The translations under genes and the position numbers were made by a program. From Canna indica (lineage: Eukaryota > Streptophyta > Magnoliopsida > Zingiberales > Cannaceae), in the NCBI GenBank assembly GCA_034359265.1, contig CP136891.1, forward strand, positions 9,810,501-9,874,500: a DNA stretch of 64,000 bases, written 5' to 3'. Each line of letters starts with the position of its first letter. The stretch's first letter is position 1. Below are positions 1-11,603 of this stretch, one piece after another. The notes under the pieces were generated by a model. It had not been told where the DNA came from. It searched no databases and saw only the letters and a list, made by a program, of their open reading frames with translations.

Positions 1-1436
1 CAGGAAAGAAAAAAGAGAGAAAAACATCCAAAGCTGAACAATGATACAATTTTGATGCCAGATTGTGCACAATACAATCTTCAATTCAGAAACTACAACT
101 CTAAAAGACAAGGGATTCAGACATTACAGCAGCAACAATTAACAACAAATCTGACAAGTACTTAATTAACATGGAAGAATTAATTGGTACATAATATGGT
201 TTCTTTTTTTATTTAAGCATACCTTGGAGGTAGAGATCATCCAACCAAAGAAATGGATGTTAGATTTGAGGACATTTGGGGAGAGTGTTTTGCTGATTCA
301 GTCAGCCAGAATCCAAGGAGAGTATTTATATAGTAGAGGATTCACCAACCAAAGAATTAAAGAAAGAATAGTGATCAGACTTCTATATATTGACGTAGAG
401 TTGTAGGAGAGAGAAGCTGTCTGTAATTTCTTGGTCAAATCTCGCTAACATAAAGCCACATTTCACATCATGAAATGATACTTTATTATCTCTTTTTATG
501 GTATATTTGCAAAGTGTTTTCTTAGCTACTAACCTCATTAACTCTTGAGGTTAAACTTATTTATGAATTCCACCTCTTATATATTGAATCTGAACAACTG
601 TTTATGCATGAATTAAACTTTAAACACAATATGCTTATCCGTATTCAAGTAATTTCAGCTAAAATCTGCAAAATAGTCTGCTGAATCATATGAGCAAAAC
701 TGCATCAATATCATCATGCATGTCTGACTATATAAGAATTAAAGAAAGAAGAATGAACGATTTGTGATGACATCAAGGTTTTGAGTTTGGCCTCGGAAGT
801 AGGGAATGACATGTGGAATCCATGATCTGATTGCTTGGGAGAATTAAAGAAACAGATGATTAAAATAATCTTGCAATGCAGCCAGCGTGCGATCAAAGTA
901 TTCTTTGTTTTGGCCTTTTCCTCAACATTTTGCACATCTTTACTTCCGCGCGTGACACACGCAAACCAAAAGTCTTGCGGCTTAAGATTGCCTACTGCTA
1001 AATCTACAGACTAGGTTGGAATCTTTCATGCTATTAGTTCCTACTTTTGTTGATTACTTAGGTTTCGATCTCTGCCTATATAAGAGTATAAGACTAAGTA
1101 AAGGAAAAGTCGGGTTAGCCAGCCTGTGGTCATTAATTTTTAGGTTAGGGGGTGGGACATGAAGTCATGGAGCAAAAAGGAATTGTGTGCATGTATCTGA
1201 TTCATAGCATGAATAGGGGGTTTGTGCTAGGGTTAGGTCAGGTCAAGGACTGGATTTCAGTCCAAATTTAACCTGAATTATAATTTTTGAGTCATTTTAT
1301 TCTGACCTAAAGCTAAAAGTTTCGCCCTATCTTACGCCGGTTAAATAGGATAATTAGTCCATCAACTACATCATTGAAAATGCTTCGAAAATCCACCCAA
1401 TCTTAATTATGCCGCTTGAGTGCTTCGAACCAAAAT
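1..1436. other. Intergenic, no gene recognised
   Basis: AT-rich sequence with only short open frames and no recognisable domain, splice pattern or RNA gene. It could hold the far end of a neighbouring transcript, but nothing in the sequence shows that. Confidence 0.5.
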
Positions 1437-2003
1437 TTTGATTCATTGAATAATAGGTTTTTCCCTAAACCAAAATATGATACTTCAAAATTTTTCAAAA
1501 CCAGAATACAGTATATGAAATTTTTAAAATCATAATCAAATTCAAAAAAGATATTGGAAATACCCTTATACGTACTAAAACTATTCAAACGGGTCATTTT
1601 GATTATGAAAATGTATTTTAAAATTTCCAAAAAATTGCAATAATTATAAATTAGTGAATGAAATCTTTAATATTTTTTTTGGAAATTTTAAGATGTATTT
1701 TCAAAGTCAAATGACTAGTTTCAAGTGACTTTTTAAACCATGAAAATACATTCTAAAATTCTAAAAAATCATTTTAAAAAATTCATTCACTAATTTAGAT
1801 TTATTACAATTTTTTGAAGATTTTATGATGAATTTTTATAATCAAAATTGTCACTTTAAATAGTTTTTTACAAGAGTATTTTGAGTATTTTTTTAATTTG
1901 ATTTTTATTTTGAGAATTTCAAATATTATATTCTGATTTTGGAATTTTTAAATTTTCATATTCTAGTTTAGAGAAATTGTTGATTGAATAATGGAAATTT
2001 CAA
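1437..2003. repeat. Long foldback (inverted repeat), arms about 270 bp
   Basis: The left half read forward matches the reverse complement of the right half, imperfectly, over almost its whole length, turning near 1715. Paired landmarks are a block near 1640 (ATTAGTGAATGAA) with its complement near 1783, TTTTGATTATGAAAATG near 1597 with its complement near 1840, and GAATAATAGG near 1447 with its complement near 1990. No open frame of note lies inside. This is the structure of a foldback MITE or the remnant of a long-TIR DNA transposon. I could not define termini or a target duplication. Confidence 0.7.
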
Positions 2004-3385
2004 CAATGCACTTACTATTAATCTACCGATTTAATACAAAATAATCTGATTTACTTGCAACCAGCCGATGCATGGGATAATCTATTAGATTAACCAAATT
2101 AATCAGTTATATTGGTTTGACCAAATTATTCACACCATAAGGTAAAGCAAGAGGAGAAATAATGAAATCTCTAATATTGGATGTTGATCTCTTCAATTTA
2201 TTCTCCCTATAATTTATTCTTGGTCTATACATATCTCTAACGGTTGGAATTAGTATAGTAATGTAGAAAATGATAGGATAATTTATTCTCCAACCAGCAT
2301 AATGATACCACAAATCCAAAAGACATATCTTAGTTTATGAAAACTGCTGAGAAAATTATCCTTAATTGCATGCACCTATAAAGAGTTACTGGAATGAAAC
2401 ATTTAGCCGCGCCGCCTTCTTGATAAGTCAGAACCTAAATCTCCTCAAGATAAAGAAGAGGACAAATAATTAGGCCATAATCCAATGTATATATCCTCCT
2501 AATGACTTAACATGTCTTGGAGGTGGAGCAAGATATATATGCTTGTCCTTTTCTATGATAAGTCATTACAGTGATACAATCATTTCAGAACTTGTGATCT
2601 TTTTTCCATTGATTAAGGCTTCATCATTTAAACCACATCCTCGATCATCACTCCAGAATCCTGTACCAGAACAGCCTCAATCAGGGCTTGTCTTTACAAG
2701 GTAGGTCAAAATTATCAAACCATGCAAACTATATATAATTTGGTTCTGAATTGATAGAGTTATTGCTGCCTCCCCAATCAGACATGGTTGATCAAGAGGA
2801 TTACATTGTACTTGTATTTTATAAGAGTAATGTCTCATTTTAACTATGATATCAATTTGTGCAGACCAAATGAACCAAAATTTGGCTGCCATGCAAAGTA
2901 ATTAGTGATGCTTAGGATCAATATCTAAAGCTTTCCAATATAATGCACCACTCAGCTGTTTTAAATCCATAATAATTCTAGCAAACAGTAAATGTCATGA
3001 ACAATATAATTTAAAATTTAGCACCAAAGCCTGTTTTTAACAACAAGGAACATTCTTCTCCCTGGAAAAAGTAGAAACCCTCACCACCTTTTGCAAGTGT
3101 AGCTGCCATCTCTCTCTTTCTATATATCATATATCTTCCTTTCTTTTGGTGCACATATATATGGTAATGGTATCACCTGGTTACTTGCAGTAGAAAGATG
3201 GCCTACCACAAGCCATCATCCGATACCTTGCCTCCTCTTCTCCATCCCCCATTATATTGTTCAAGTTCTTCTTCCTGATCACTTGCAGCATACTACCAAT
3301 TCTAGTTCTTCGATCAGCAAGTTGAGACTACTCTCAAATGCCTGCTTGGTAGTAACAACATACAATACCACAACAGAAGGATACC
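2004..3385. other. Intergenic / upstream region of the NHL-like gene
   Basis: AT-rich DNA without a recognisable gene. Within the last 300 bases, TATA-like runs (near 3120-3135 and 3153-3162) and CT-rich stretches lie 220-270 bp before the NHL-like start codon, as expected of a promoter and 5' leader. The transcription start cannot be placed from sequence alone. Confidence 0.45.
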
Positions 3386-4078
3386 ATGGAAAGAGAAGAA
3401 CACATACAAGAAAGGATAGACCGCCGCCCCCACCCGCCGGCGGACGAGGCTGCAGGGCGGCGGCCCAACAAGCTCAGCCTTCGGCCGCGACTACAGCCTG
3501 TATCGCGACGAACCCATCCCCTTGCATGGATCATAGCCGCGTTCTGCACCGTCTTCTCGATCATCATCATCCTCAGCGGCCTAGCAGTTCTAACCATCTA
3601 CCTCGTCTTCCGCCCGAAGAGCCCTCGTTTTGATATCGCCAGCGTATCGCTGAACGCGGCGTACCTCGACGCCGGCGCCCTGCTCAACGCCGACGTTACT
3701 ATTCTGACCAACTTCTCCAACCCCAACCGCAAGGTGGACGTTTCTTTCGGCTACCTTCAGCTGGACCTCTACTTCCATGGCGTCATGATCGCCACCCAGG
3801 GCATTGGTCCCTTTGCAGCACGCCGGGGAGAGTCGACGCTGCGCAATGTGCACATGATCTCGAGTCAGGTCGCTCTACCGCCGAAGGCGGCGAAGGCTTG
3901 GACGGATGGGGTGGCCGCGAATAGGGTTGCGGTGAAGGTGGTGGGTTCCTTCAGGACGAGGGCGAACCTGGGGAGAGTGCTGCATCTTACGTACTGGTTG
4001 CACAGCAATTGTAACATCATGGTCAGCGCGCCGCCCAATGGAGTACTGCAATTTAGGCGATGTAAGAAAAAACATTGA
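3386..4078 (+). CDS. NDR1/HIN1-like (NHL, LEA_2 family) membrane protein
   Basis: Intronless 230-aa protein. A basic, proline-rich N-terminal tail (residues 1-45) precedes one strong transmembrane helix (about 46-75), then FRPKSPRFDI and an ectodomain of LEA_2 fold with the family's conserved NPN (112-114) after a hydrophobic strand. The C-terminus is basic (RRCKKKH). NHL proteins are usually plasma-membrane proteins with the LEA_2 domain outside the cell, and several contribute to pathogen defence or abiotic-stress responses. The reading frame is very GC-rich, unlike the surrounding AT-rich DNA, as often seen in monocot single-exon NHL genes. The start is the first ATG of the frame and gives the expected short cytosolic tail. 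The family is secure. The exact NHL subgroup and the biological role are not readable from sequence. Confidence 0.88.
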   Translation: MEREEHIQERIDRRPHPPADEAAGRRPNKLSLRPRLQPVSRRTHPLAWIIAAFCTVFSIIIILSGLAVLTIYLVFRPKSPRFDIASVSLNAAYLDAGALLNADVTILTNFSNPNRKVDVSFGYLQLDLYFHGVMIATQGIGPFAARRGESTLRNVHMISSQVALPPKAAKAWTDGVAANRVAVKVVGSFRTRANLGRVLHLTYWLHSNCNIMVSAPPNGVLQFRRCKKKH

Positions 4079-4734
4079 GGATAAAGTGAATTAGCAATTG
4101 TTGCAGATGGAAAATTCAGTGGAGAAGATTTATTTCTCATATGCATTTACGTAGGCAAGTTATATAGGAAAAAATTTATATGGGCGTCCGCTCATATAAA
4201 TCTATGAGGGGATAGGAGCTTCAAGCAATTAAAAATGTATTTATTCTTTTTTATTTATATTCACATTTTTTTATTTTTTATTCATATTCAATCACTTAGA
4301 GTTCATATTCACTTATTCATGAATTCTCTATGAGTAATCTGACCATGGAAGTAGCACTCAGTACGTGTAGAGTTACACATGATCTATTATTTTGAGTCAA
4401 GTTTTCGTGTTACAATTGCTTAATTGACTTTTGTACTAATTATATAATTTAAAGTGGTTTATCTAATAACTTAAGTAATTTACTGCGTAATTAAAGTCTA
4501 GAAACAAGTTTTATATACTTTTGTAAATTAGTTCAAATTTTATGTGTAAATTATTTTTGTTTTTTTTTCCTGAAGGAGTCAACTTTGGTGTAGGATTTTA
4601 GACTTTCACTAGCTAGTTTCAAATGTGTTTTGTATAATATATAATTTTTAATAATTTTTTTAGAAATCCTTTATGCATGCTTGCTTGGAGAACAAATTAA
4701 CACTTCATTTTGCATGAAACGCATGCATATATGC
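4079..4734. other. 3' flank of NHL-like gene, AT-rich
   Basis: Presumed 3'-UTR followed by AT-rich DNA with no open frame or repeat structure that I recognise. Confidence 0.4.
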
Positions 4735-4915
4735 ATGGTTGGATCAAAATTCAATTGAAAAATGTAGAATATGATAAAGAATGGATTAGAAGATAATTTG
4801 AATAGAAAAATATAAAATTGATATTATGTCTGACGTACATCTGATTTAAAAATTTTATATATAATACTCTCTCATTTATTATCCAATCCTATCATATCCT
4901 ATGAAGCAAATATAT
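4735..4915 (+). repeat. MITE copy A (TTTGCTTCA family)
   Basis: One of four related repeats in the window (with 4924-5820, 20985-21140 and 51038-51240). Shared core is ATATAAAATTGATATTAT followed by a GTACATCTGATTTAAAAA-like block and a run of TATCCTATCC-type repeats ending in GAAGCAAA. No coding capacity. The repeated structure suggests a miniature inverted-repeat element, possibly PIF/Harbinger-like, but the target duplication was not resolved. Confidence 0.5.
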
Positions 4916-4923
4916 CATTATAG

Positions 4924-5820
4924 CATATTTGCTTCACGGGATAGAACACGTTAGAATAAGAGATAGACTTATATCACAACAAAAAAAATTAGAGAAATTG
5001 TAGGAATTTTATCGACGCCTGGCATAGGTGTCATATAGCGTAGGTAATGGTGAAATTAACCAGCACAAGAAGTGGCGTCGATTTCTGCAAGGCGTCCGTA
5101 TAAACGGGCGCCAACCCAAGTTGGCGCATGTATAAATGGGCGCTAGTTTAAACCCGTGCCTACACGGGCTTGTGATCATTTAAGAATAACTTGTGCTTGT
5201 ATATATAGGTGTCGGTTCCCGAAATTTTCAAAATTATTACCGAAAATTATTTTATACTTATTTAATAAATTAATTTTTAATTGTTTTATAATATCACATT
5301 TATAATCCCACATTGATAAAAATACATTTCTAAATTATTCTTAATTAGTATAAATATAATATTTTTAGTCCCACATCATTTTAAAAAAAATCTATTACTT
5401 TTAAACATTATAGATATATTGGTAAACTTAAAAAATGTTATCAACTAATAAAATATCAATAATAATTTTAAACATTATATTATTATAATAAAAATAAATT
5501 AATAATATAATAAAATTAATATGATATTAAAAATAAAAAATAAAAAATTATGTATTTGAATATCGCCGCATATATTAGGCGTCAATTTCTTAGTTTCTTC
5601 ATCCTACGTTATCGGGCCTTCATATTTAGACTCTAAAAAGAGTCGATTTTTTAATTAAAATTGATCGATATTTCATTATTTTGTTGTATTGTATCCACCA
5701 TTTGTTTTGTGCATGAATTAAAAGAATATAAAATTGATATTATATTTGAAGTACATCAGATTAAAAAGATCTTATCTAATTTTTTGATAATTTATTATCC
5801 TATCCTATCCAAAATGTAAA
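4924..5820 (+). repeat. MITE copy B, split by a CACTA-like insertion
   Basis: The left piece (about 4924-4974) begins CATATTTGCTTCACGGGATAG. The right piece (about 5692-5820) carries the family core AATATAAAATTGATATTATA and the terminal TATCCTATCC. The intact copy at 51038-51240 reads through the same two blocks without interruption, so the 717-bp stretch at 4975-5691 arrived later. Confidence 0.55.
4975..5691. mobile_element. Non-autonomous CACTA-like element
   Basis: The left end is CACAACAAAAAAAATTAG. The reverse complement of the right end is CAATACAACAAAATAATG. Both fit a degenerate CACTACAACAAAA terminus. Both flanks carry the 3-bp duplication TAT (4972-4974 and 5692-5694), the size typical of CACTA elements. 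The subterminal part (5025-5170) contains repeated short GC-rich motifs such as GGCGTC, GGGCGCC and TTGGCGC in direct and inverted order, another CACTA habit. No transposase frame is present. The insertion interrupts MITE copy B. Confidence 0.55.
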
Positions 5821-6559
5821 CAAACCATTAATTAATATTATGAAAGTACAAGAACTCTTAGAATTTAATACTTGTTTTAACTTTTTATTCGTAAATTTGA
5901 GTTCAAAGTTTCTTCTATGACTATAAACATCAATTTTGATGTATTTCATGTTTTATTTGAGTGGTTTTTATGCAAAAATATCGCAACTCGTTGCATCATT
6001 AAAATACATGCATGTCATTTCAGGTAGTAGTGGAAAGATAAATTGTTAACAAAATAATTGTATAGACAAAAGTGATAAAGGAATTATAATTATTAAAATA
6101 TAATTTACCTAAATTACATGCAGATAAATTGTAATGAATAGGAAATTTGACACATATATACATACGTGATATATATATATATATATAATTGAAAGTTGTA
6201 AGTATATATACGAATAATCAATAATGAAATTGTATTTATAATTAGTAATTTTTTAAAATCGAATTTGCAAGTGATTTAAAATTTCACCCATTCGTTCAAC
6301 TTTTTATTATCTATAAATGATTGATTATGTAATTTGATTTTGATGAAAATATTATTATTTAATTCGAATGATGAAATTCAAATTTGATGTTCTTTTTAAT
6401 ATTTAAGCTCCAATTAAAATTAGTGCTCGGTCTAAATCGGCCCGCTGGACCAGGTCTGATCGGGCCGTCAAAATTAAGCCGCTGAACCAATCACCGTCTC
6501 TCCTCCACATGATTCGGAGATGATATCTCTCCCTCGTATATTTATACGGCATCAATGAT
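5821..6559. other. AT-rich upstream region of the ADPRibase-Mn gene
   Basis: AT-rich DNA including a (TA)n run near 6169-6187. GC content rises after about 6420 toward the presumed first exon of the downstream gene. Confidence 0.4.
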
Positions 6560-6704
6560 CGATCCCTCCCAAACTTTCCTTGCTCCGTCTTGCGCCCACT
6601 CCTCCCCGTCCTCGACATCCAAATACGTCCCAACTCCCCTCCGTTGTTTCTTGTCGGCGGTCTGGGACTCGCGAACTGCCGGAAAGCCGAATTCGCCTCG
6701 CGAG
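6560..6704 (+). other. Probable 5'-UTR exon of the ADPRibase-Mn gene
   Basis: GC-rich block ending in CGAG followed by a GT donor at 6705. A matching acceptor (CATCTGCAG, ending 7909) lies 36 bp before the start codon at 7946, so a leader intron of about 1.2 kb is inferred. The 5' boundary is approximate. Short open frames here are not supported as protein. Confidence 0.5.
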
Positions 6705-7945
6705 GTTTGTTCTCCGCCTTAATGCTGCTGTCTTCGATCTGTTTATGCGCAATGCCATGACAATTCTAGTGACCAATTAGAGGCTTAGTCCGTGTTTCTC
6801 TCACCGTGCAAATAAATCTCTTTGCTGCAAAATTGGCGTCTATTTTTTGGCTACCACAAGTTTGTTTGTTTAGCTTAGCTATTGTTCGCTTTTGGCGAAG
6901 CATAGTTTGTCGTTGTTCTTGAGAGAAAAACGAGCAGTTTGTAGATGGAAGACGAGAACTTGATTCACGTTTCCGGGGATTCAATTGAATTTGTTTTGGT
7001 AGAACGTGATTAGGGTTAGGGTTTTTTAGAAACAAGAATACGGGCAATTTGTATGTGGAAGATAGGAACTTTTTTCATGTTTTGAGGCTTTCGATTGAAT
7101 TCATTTCTTTGTTTGCACGTTTGATGCATTAATTCTTTCATTTTTATAGGGTAGTCATATAACATTGCAGTGGCAGGGCTTGATGCAGATTTTGTTCTTT
7201 TTGCTTTGTTACCACCTGATTATGAATACCCCCTGTGAATTAGATAGGTGATTTGGGTAATAACTTGGGTAACTTTGCACTTTGACATGCCTTCATCTGT
7301 CATTATATATTTGTTCTCCTTATTTTGACTTAACCAGATTAGCACATGATTTCTATCTAGAATTGGTTGATAAAAATTTTAATCTTTGAGTCCCTTTAAT
7401 TTATTCTCTAGGGGCATTGAGTAGATATTCTGATCAAAAGAGAAACTATTATCTAATTGACATAGAATAGATTGCCCTGTACCACAAGTTACTAGTATGC
7501 TTATAAAATAGGATAATAAGAACAAATAAGTTCCTCTAAAGTTCTAAATTAGAATATCATATTTGAAAGATCTATAAAGAAGAAAAAGAGTATGGGAAAT
7601 TAACTGACTTGGTGTGCTTTTTTCTTTTGTGATTATGGAAATTGTGAATATATTTCAGCTTTCAGTACCTTTTGAGAAAATCTTAAGGTTAATTTATCGT
7701 ATTTTAACTTAATTTAAACATGTGTAGCTCTTTAAATTAAAAACTATAATGATATAATGCTGTAGTGAGTTATACCTTAATCTTGTAGAAAAACTAGACC
7801 TTGAAGTTATAAGTGTACTTGATGTTCTTGTTTCACATCGCTCCTGTGAAGTTTGCGAAGCCCCTTCATATACTGATCATGTTTAATTTTCTCTGAAAAA
7901 CATCTGCAGATATAAGGCAGGAACTCTCCCTTATTTGCTATACAA

Positions 7946-8902
7946 ATGGCTCCCATAGGTGTGCTAACAAATGGTCATCCTGTGCAACCACTTTTCTCCT
8001 TTGGGGTTATATCAGATGTCCAGTATGCTGATATTCCTGATGGGCTCTCATATTCGGGTGTCCCTAGATACTATCGTCATAGCATTCTCGTTTTGCAAAG
8101 AGCGGTCAGTAAGTGGAATGATCACAAGGTCCAATTTGCAATGAACTTTGGTGATATTGTTGATGGATTTTGTCCTAAAGATAAGTCATTAAGTACAGTG
8201 CAGAAAGTTATCAAGGAATTCAATGGATTTAATGGTCCCACATATCACATGATAGGCAATCATTGCCTTTACAATCTTCCTCGAAATGAATTAATCTCAT
8301 TGTTCAAAATGCCTTCTTTTGATGGGCATGCATACTATGACTTTTCTCCAAGTCCTGGCTATAGATTCGTTATCTTGGATGCATATGATATAAGTGCAAT
8401 TGGTTGGCCAAAGGATCACGCCATTACATTGACAGCCATGCAGATTTTGGAAAAGAAGAATCCTAATGCAAATAAAAACAGCCCCAATGGCATGGTAGGC
8501 CTGGAGAAAAGGTTCTTGATGTTTAATGGGGCCGTTGGGAAGGAGCAGCTGCTTTGGCTCGATAGCATCCTCCGAGATTCCAGCAAGAACAAAGAGAAGG
8601 TTATCATATGTTGCCATCTTCCAATTCATCCCAAAGCAGCATCAATGAAGGCACTCGTGTGGAACTATGAGGAGGTACTGAAGGTGATACACAGTTACAA
8701 GTGTGTGAAGGCTTGCTTCGCTGGTCATGACCATCAGGGTGGTTACTTTGTTGATACCCATGGTATTCATCATCGTGTGTTCGAGGCTGCTCTTGAGTCC
8801 CCTCCTGGCTCAAATTCATTTGGGCACATTGATGTCTACCATGATAGATTCTCTCTTATTGGTACTGATAGAATGAAGAGCACTGAGATGGTCTTCAGCT
8901 GA
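7946..8902 (+). CDS. Manganese-dependent ADP-ribose/CDP-alcohol diphosphatase
   Basis: A 318-aa cytosolic-type metallophosphoesterase encoded in one exon. The calcineurin-like metal-binding signatures are all present in order: DVQ (D24, Q26), GDIVDG (D70), GNH (N105, H106), HLPIHP (H224, H228) and GHDHQGGY (H261, H263). The DxQ rather than DxH first motif, with the intervening helical insertion, matches the ADPRibase-Mn family (animal ADPRM and plant orthologues), which hydrolyses ADP-ribose and CDP-alcohols and, in vitro, cyclic ADP-ribose. The ATG sits just downstream of a predicted splice acceptor, and the residues after it (MAPIGVLTNGH) are variable in the family. No signal peptide or membrane helix is seen. 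No catalytic residue appears to be missing, so the gene looks intact. Physiological substrate in plants is not established by sequence. Confidence 0.93.
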   Translation: MAPIGVLTNGHPVQPLFSFGVISDVQYADIPDGLSYSGVPRYYRHSILVLQRAVSKWNDHKVQFAMNFGDIVDGFCPKDKSLSTVQKVIKEFNGFNGPTYHMIGNHCLYNLPRNELISLFKMPSFDGHAYYDFSPSPGYRFVILDAYDISAIGWPKDHAITLTAMQILEKKNPNANKNSPNGMVGLEKRFLMFNGAVGKEQLLWLDSILRDSSKNKEKVIICCHLPIHPKAASMKALVWNYEEVLKVIHSYKCVKACFAGHDHQGGYFVDTHGIHHRVFEAALESPPGSNSFGHIDVYHDRFSLIGTDRMKSTEMVFS

Positions 8903-9393
8903 TTAGTCACACAAACAAAATGAGTTTTTTTCTCCTTTTTGACATAGTATATACAAAGCACCATCTATAGAGTTATTTGCATTACAAGAATGCAAATTAT
9001 GATTCAAACCTTGTCCACTGATTATAGTAAACTTCTTTTTTGTTGAAGAACTGATGTTTATACTTAGAGAATATAGACATTTTTGGAGTTCTGATGTAAA
9101 TTCTTTTGGCTGTTCTGATGTAACTGAAAGCTTGCGCTTTCAATTGAACTCGTATTGCATGCATTTTGGCATAACGGGTATAACAGAAAAAATTTATTCT
9201 ATTTTACGGGCATACGTATTTTAGAGAATAAAATGGCCGATCTTTTCTCTTGTCCTTCATATGCCCTTCTGCTTCTTCTCTTTGTATTTTTGTAAGGTTG
9301 GCTGCTGAGCTGCTGTCCAGCCTTCCTCTCTAAGAAAAAAAAATATATGGGCAGTTTGCTGATAGAAATTTCTATGAACAATTGGAATGGGCT
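8903..9393. other. 3' flank of the ADPRibase-Mn gene
   Basis: Presumed 3'-UTR and spacer up to the LINE insertion. No additional gene is recognised. Confidence 0.4.
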
Positions 9394-9407
9394 TTGACTG
9401 AATGAAC
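9394..9407. repeat. Target-site duplication of LINE 1 (left copy)
   Basis: TTGACTGAATGAAC, identical to 11050-11063 on the other side of the LINE. It directly abuts the poly-T run that represents the element's tail on the opposite strand. Confidence 0.9.
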
Positions 9408-11049
9408 TTTTTTTTTTTTTTTGAGAAAGGAAGGATCTCATCACGATGGCATTTCAAAAGGGTTGAAATATCCTAGAGAATACATAATGTTATGTGGTAC
9501 ATAGCCTAGAAAGCGAAGAAAAGAACTTAATTAAAGAGCAAGCAAAGATCATAAAACATCCCCTTAGCAATGGCGTTGTATCCAGGTAAAATAATTTTTA
9601 CAAGCGGCCACTGCTTCCCTAATTGATGCATCGTTGTTCCGCAAGATAATGTTATTTCTAGTATTTCAAATAGCCCAACACCATATCATTACAAGATATA
9701 TCCGTTTGTTACACCATCTTGCGCCCCCCAACCTTGGTAAGGGAGGCCAGTAGCGAATTTTGCCCACCTTGTAATATCTCTTCAGCCCCCAATTGTCACT
9801 AGGCAATGAGCAAACAAATGAGAAGACGACTATGGAACACATTCACAAAAAACACACCGCTCGTCATCCACCTGGAGACCATATTTACGAAGTCTATCTT
9901 TAGTTTGCAAACGTCCACGAAGGATTATCCAAAAAAGGATTTTCACTTTTAGCGGCGCTCGACCGTGCCAAATCAGCAGATCGATGGGAGCATGAACCCC
10001 ACTATCTGAAAGAATACGATACAAAGAAGAAGTCGAGTAAGCCCCTTCTCCCCCCCATCTCCAACAAGCATTGTCGTCCATATGTCTTAGATCAATATGA
10101 TTCAATATTTGTGATAAAGCTTGCACCGAACTAGCCGAAACATCCCTCCTCCAAGATAAATGCCAAGGATTACTAGTGTCACCCGCCAGCTCGGAAACCG
10201 TGGAGAGTCTATTGGTTGAAGCATCATATAGATATGGGAAATGTAGAGCTAAACATGAGCCATCGACCCATCTATCGTGCCAGAAGCTTGTGGTCTCCCC
10301 ATTCCCAACATTGATTGTCACCCCCAAACTGACAATATGTTTGAGCGACAGCAAACCTTTCCAAATGGGAGACCAGTTGGAGCCCTTGTGATTACTCGAC
10401 CATCCCTTCCGGCTGAAGTACTTACTCATTACAATCTCAACCTAGAGCAAATTCTTTTTGGTAGCGACCTCCCACCACCATTTACCCAGCCTCGCAATGT
10501 TATGACGCTCCAGGTCTAAAATACCCAAACCGTCATTTCTCTTTGGCTTTGTCACGTCAAACCAGTGAACCAGGCCTCCCTTTTTGTGAGTCTCACTCGA
10601 CCCGTTCCAAAGAAAGAGTCTTCTCCGCCTATCAATATCCTTGATGGCCCACTTTGGAGTGCGAAAAATGGACAGGAAATAACCGGGAATGCTGCTAAGA
10701 ATGCTATTGATTAGTATTAGGCGCCCCCCCCTCGAAAGAAGATTCCCCTGCCACCCCGCAAGCCTGCCATCTACTTTTTCGATTAATGCACGCCAGTCAC
10801 TTTTAAGAAGTTTGCAATTTCTAAGAGGCAACCCTAGGTATGTAACTGGGAAATTCCTAGATGAGCATCCCAAAACCGCTGCAGCTTCCCTAGCTCTGTC
10901 ACCATCATCAAGCATGTGTTACATAAGTTTTGTTGAAGTTGACATGTAAGCCAGACATGAGTTCGAAACCATGAAGTAACAACTTTAGATTTAGAATGTC
11001 ATCCCTATTGCCTTTTGTAAACACCATCCAATCATCGGCAAACTCCAAG
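9408..11049 (-). mobile_element. 5'-truncated LINE (non-LTR retrotransposon) insertion
   Basis: A 1,642-bp insertion bounded by a perfect 14-bp direct repeat (9394-9407 and 11050-11063). On the minus strand it starts inside the reverse transcriptase domain, exactly at the catalytic FADD box (translation LEFADDW near 11049-11029), and ends with a 15-nt poly-A tail (poly-T at 9408-9422). The sharp truncation, tail and long duplication are the classic products of target-primed reverse transcription. It lies between the ADPRibase-Mn and DUF707 genes. Confidence 0.92.
9830..11049 (-). pseudogene. LINE reverse transcriptase C-terminal part and zf-RVT domain, broken
   Basis: Minus-strand remnants of a plant LINE ORF2. 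From 11049 downward come the FADD catalytic box and HVNFNK, then a frameshift near 10915. The following frame has VTYLGLPL, WQGNLLSRGGR and IPGYFLSIF of the thumb region. An in-frame TAG at 10442-10444 follows, and beyond it the zf-RVT region (WHDRWVDG, WHGRAPLKVKIL, RLRKYGLQVDDERCVFC). One frameshift plus one nonsense codon and the missing N-terminal half make it non-functional. Most of the body is otherwise readable, so the insertion may be fairly recent. Confidence 0.85.
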
Positions 11050-11063
11050 TTGACTGAATGAAC
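11050..11063. repeat. Target-site duplication of LINE 1 (right copy)
   Basis: TTGACTGAATGAAC, identical to 9394-9407. It marks the 5'-truncated end of the LINE. Confidence 0.9.
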
Positions 11064-11603
11064 ATTAATAATAAAAGGATGGATAGGGTGAGGTGTGCAA
11101 CGGGCAGTCCATCAATCCGGGCAAGTCGGCATGCTTATTTCACTTCGTCGGCATCTCCGGCCAGTAGATCTGGATGGAGTCGCGGTTGGGTGCTTCTCTG
11201 TGTTGTCAGTTGTGGCCCCTGTCAAGTTTGCTATTGCAGCGAAGAGGAAGGTTAAGGAGTAGGTGATCAAAGAAACAAGAAGAAGAGTAAGAAGCAGAAA
11301 AATAAAATGGAACCGAGAATATGATTCAAGTGGGTGCAACGTGCAAGTGTGTTCGTGCTCTGAACTGTGAAGTGCGAAGAAGAAAGAAGAAATTGAATAT
11401 TTTGCTCGTAATTGATGATTAACAAATTAAAAGGAGAATAGAAATCCTACTGTATTTTATTTAATTCATACTCAAATTAATTAAAAACACACACAATAAA
11501 AAATTAAAAGTTTCTTTGAAATTATGAAATGAGTTTAACACTGAACATGAGCTTTTGTCCACATAATCATACATAATTTTGGGTAGCAAATATTTAAAAA
11601 TTT
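11064..11603. other. Intergenic, no gene recognised
   Basis: A moderately GC-rich stretch (11090-11250) without splice-compatible coding sequence or domain similarity that I can see, then AT-rich DNA. Confidence 0.4.

Noticed and set aside
3334..3853. Minus-strand and alternative-frame open frames over the NHL-like gene
   Set aside because: They overlap the GC-rich NHL coding sequence, have no domain, and are explained by GC-rich codon use in the true frame.
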